Shown: piece by piece, positions 63,907-64,000 of the stretch | Numbering within the stretch: position 1 is the first letter of the stretch | How the letters are laid out: each line of letters begins with the position of its first letter | Assembly: GCA_025201345.1 (NCBI GenBank) | Contig: JAIXMG010000037.1 | Span: forward strand, 1 to 64,000 | DNA length: 64,000 nucleotides | Direction: 5' to 3' | Source: Thamnidium elegans | Taxonomy: Eukaryota; Mucoromycota; Mucoromycetes; Mucorales; Mucoraceae | Notes under the pieces: generated by a model | What the model was told of the DNA's origin: nothing | What the model saw: only the letters and a program-made list of their open reading frames with translations | The model's database searches: none | Translations under genes and position numbers: made by a program

Positions 63907-64000
63907 TAAGTAGAAATAGTCTAATTGTATATAGATTATGTAAGTGACTATATGAGAATATGAGTACTTGTATAATCTATGTCTAATTCGATATTGTTAC

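Overview
This window is eukaryotic and almost entirely transposon sequence. It has short spliceosomal introns (about 42-76 bp, GT..AG, several starting GTAAG), no operons, no ribosome binding sites and no recognisable single-copy host gene. It is AT-rich with long homopolymer runs. The mix of ISXO2-type (Merlin) DNA transposons, Tc1/mariner, CACTA, a Harbinger-type element, Ty3/gypsy LTR elements and an endonuclease-RT LINE fits a TE-rich early-diverging fungus, most likely Mucoromycota. The taxon is inferred from element style and intron form, not from a marker gene.

Layout. 1-1412: right end of a CACTA element (CACTA-1) sitting in a LINE (to 3400). 3401-4886: truncated small Merlin (S1) in LINE ORF1. 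4887-9532: large Merlin (L2) whose transposase gene is split by a Harbinger-like element (6205-8600) that encodes a transposase with a C-terminal chromodomain. 9533-13975: Merlin L3. 14002-22604: Merlin L4 followed by an identical 4117-bp tandem copy. 22605-27611: Merlin L5, carrying an intact DD37E Tc1 element and a MITE that itself contains a CACTA MITE. 27612-41146: Ty3/gypsy element G2 with both LTRs, interrupted by small Merlin S2 (in the 3' LTR), small Merlin S3 (in integrase) and CACTA-3 (in pol). 41147-48131: gypsy G1, interrupted by a Tc1 element, a long-TIR MITE and a solo LTR. 48133-49990: two decayed DD37E Tc1 copies. 49993-53263: CACTA-2 with divergent transposase and accessory genes. 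53264-60890: gypsy G3, broken by a Tc1 element, a MITE-associated deletion and small Merlin S4, which is itself split by a fourth Tc1. 60891-64000: one unassigned ORF, a second solo LTR and a Tc1 end.

How it fits together. The nesting can be read to the base because host reading frames rejoin when an insert and one target-site duplication (TSD) are removed: 3 bp for the Harbinger-like, CACTA and MITE inserts, 8 bp for small Merlins, TA for Tc1 and 5 bp for the solo LTRs. Several empty sites occur in this same window. The most unusual items are the chromodomain transposase with inverted-duplicated ends, the small Merlins with conserved partner proteins, a tRNA-like module at the same place in two large Merlins, a CACTA element carrying a spliced membrane-protein gene, and Tc1 ends built as about 213-bp units closed by inverted motifs. 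All element names (L, S, G, CACTA-1 and so on) are labels made here.
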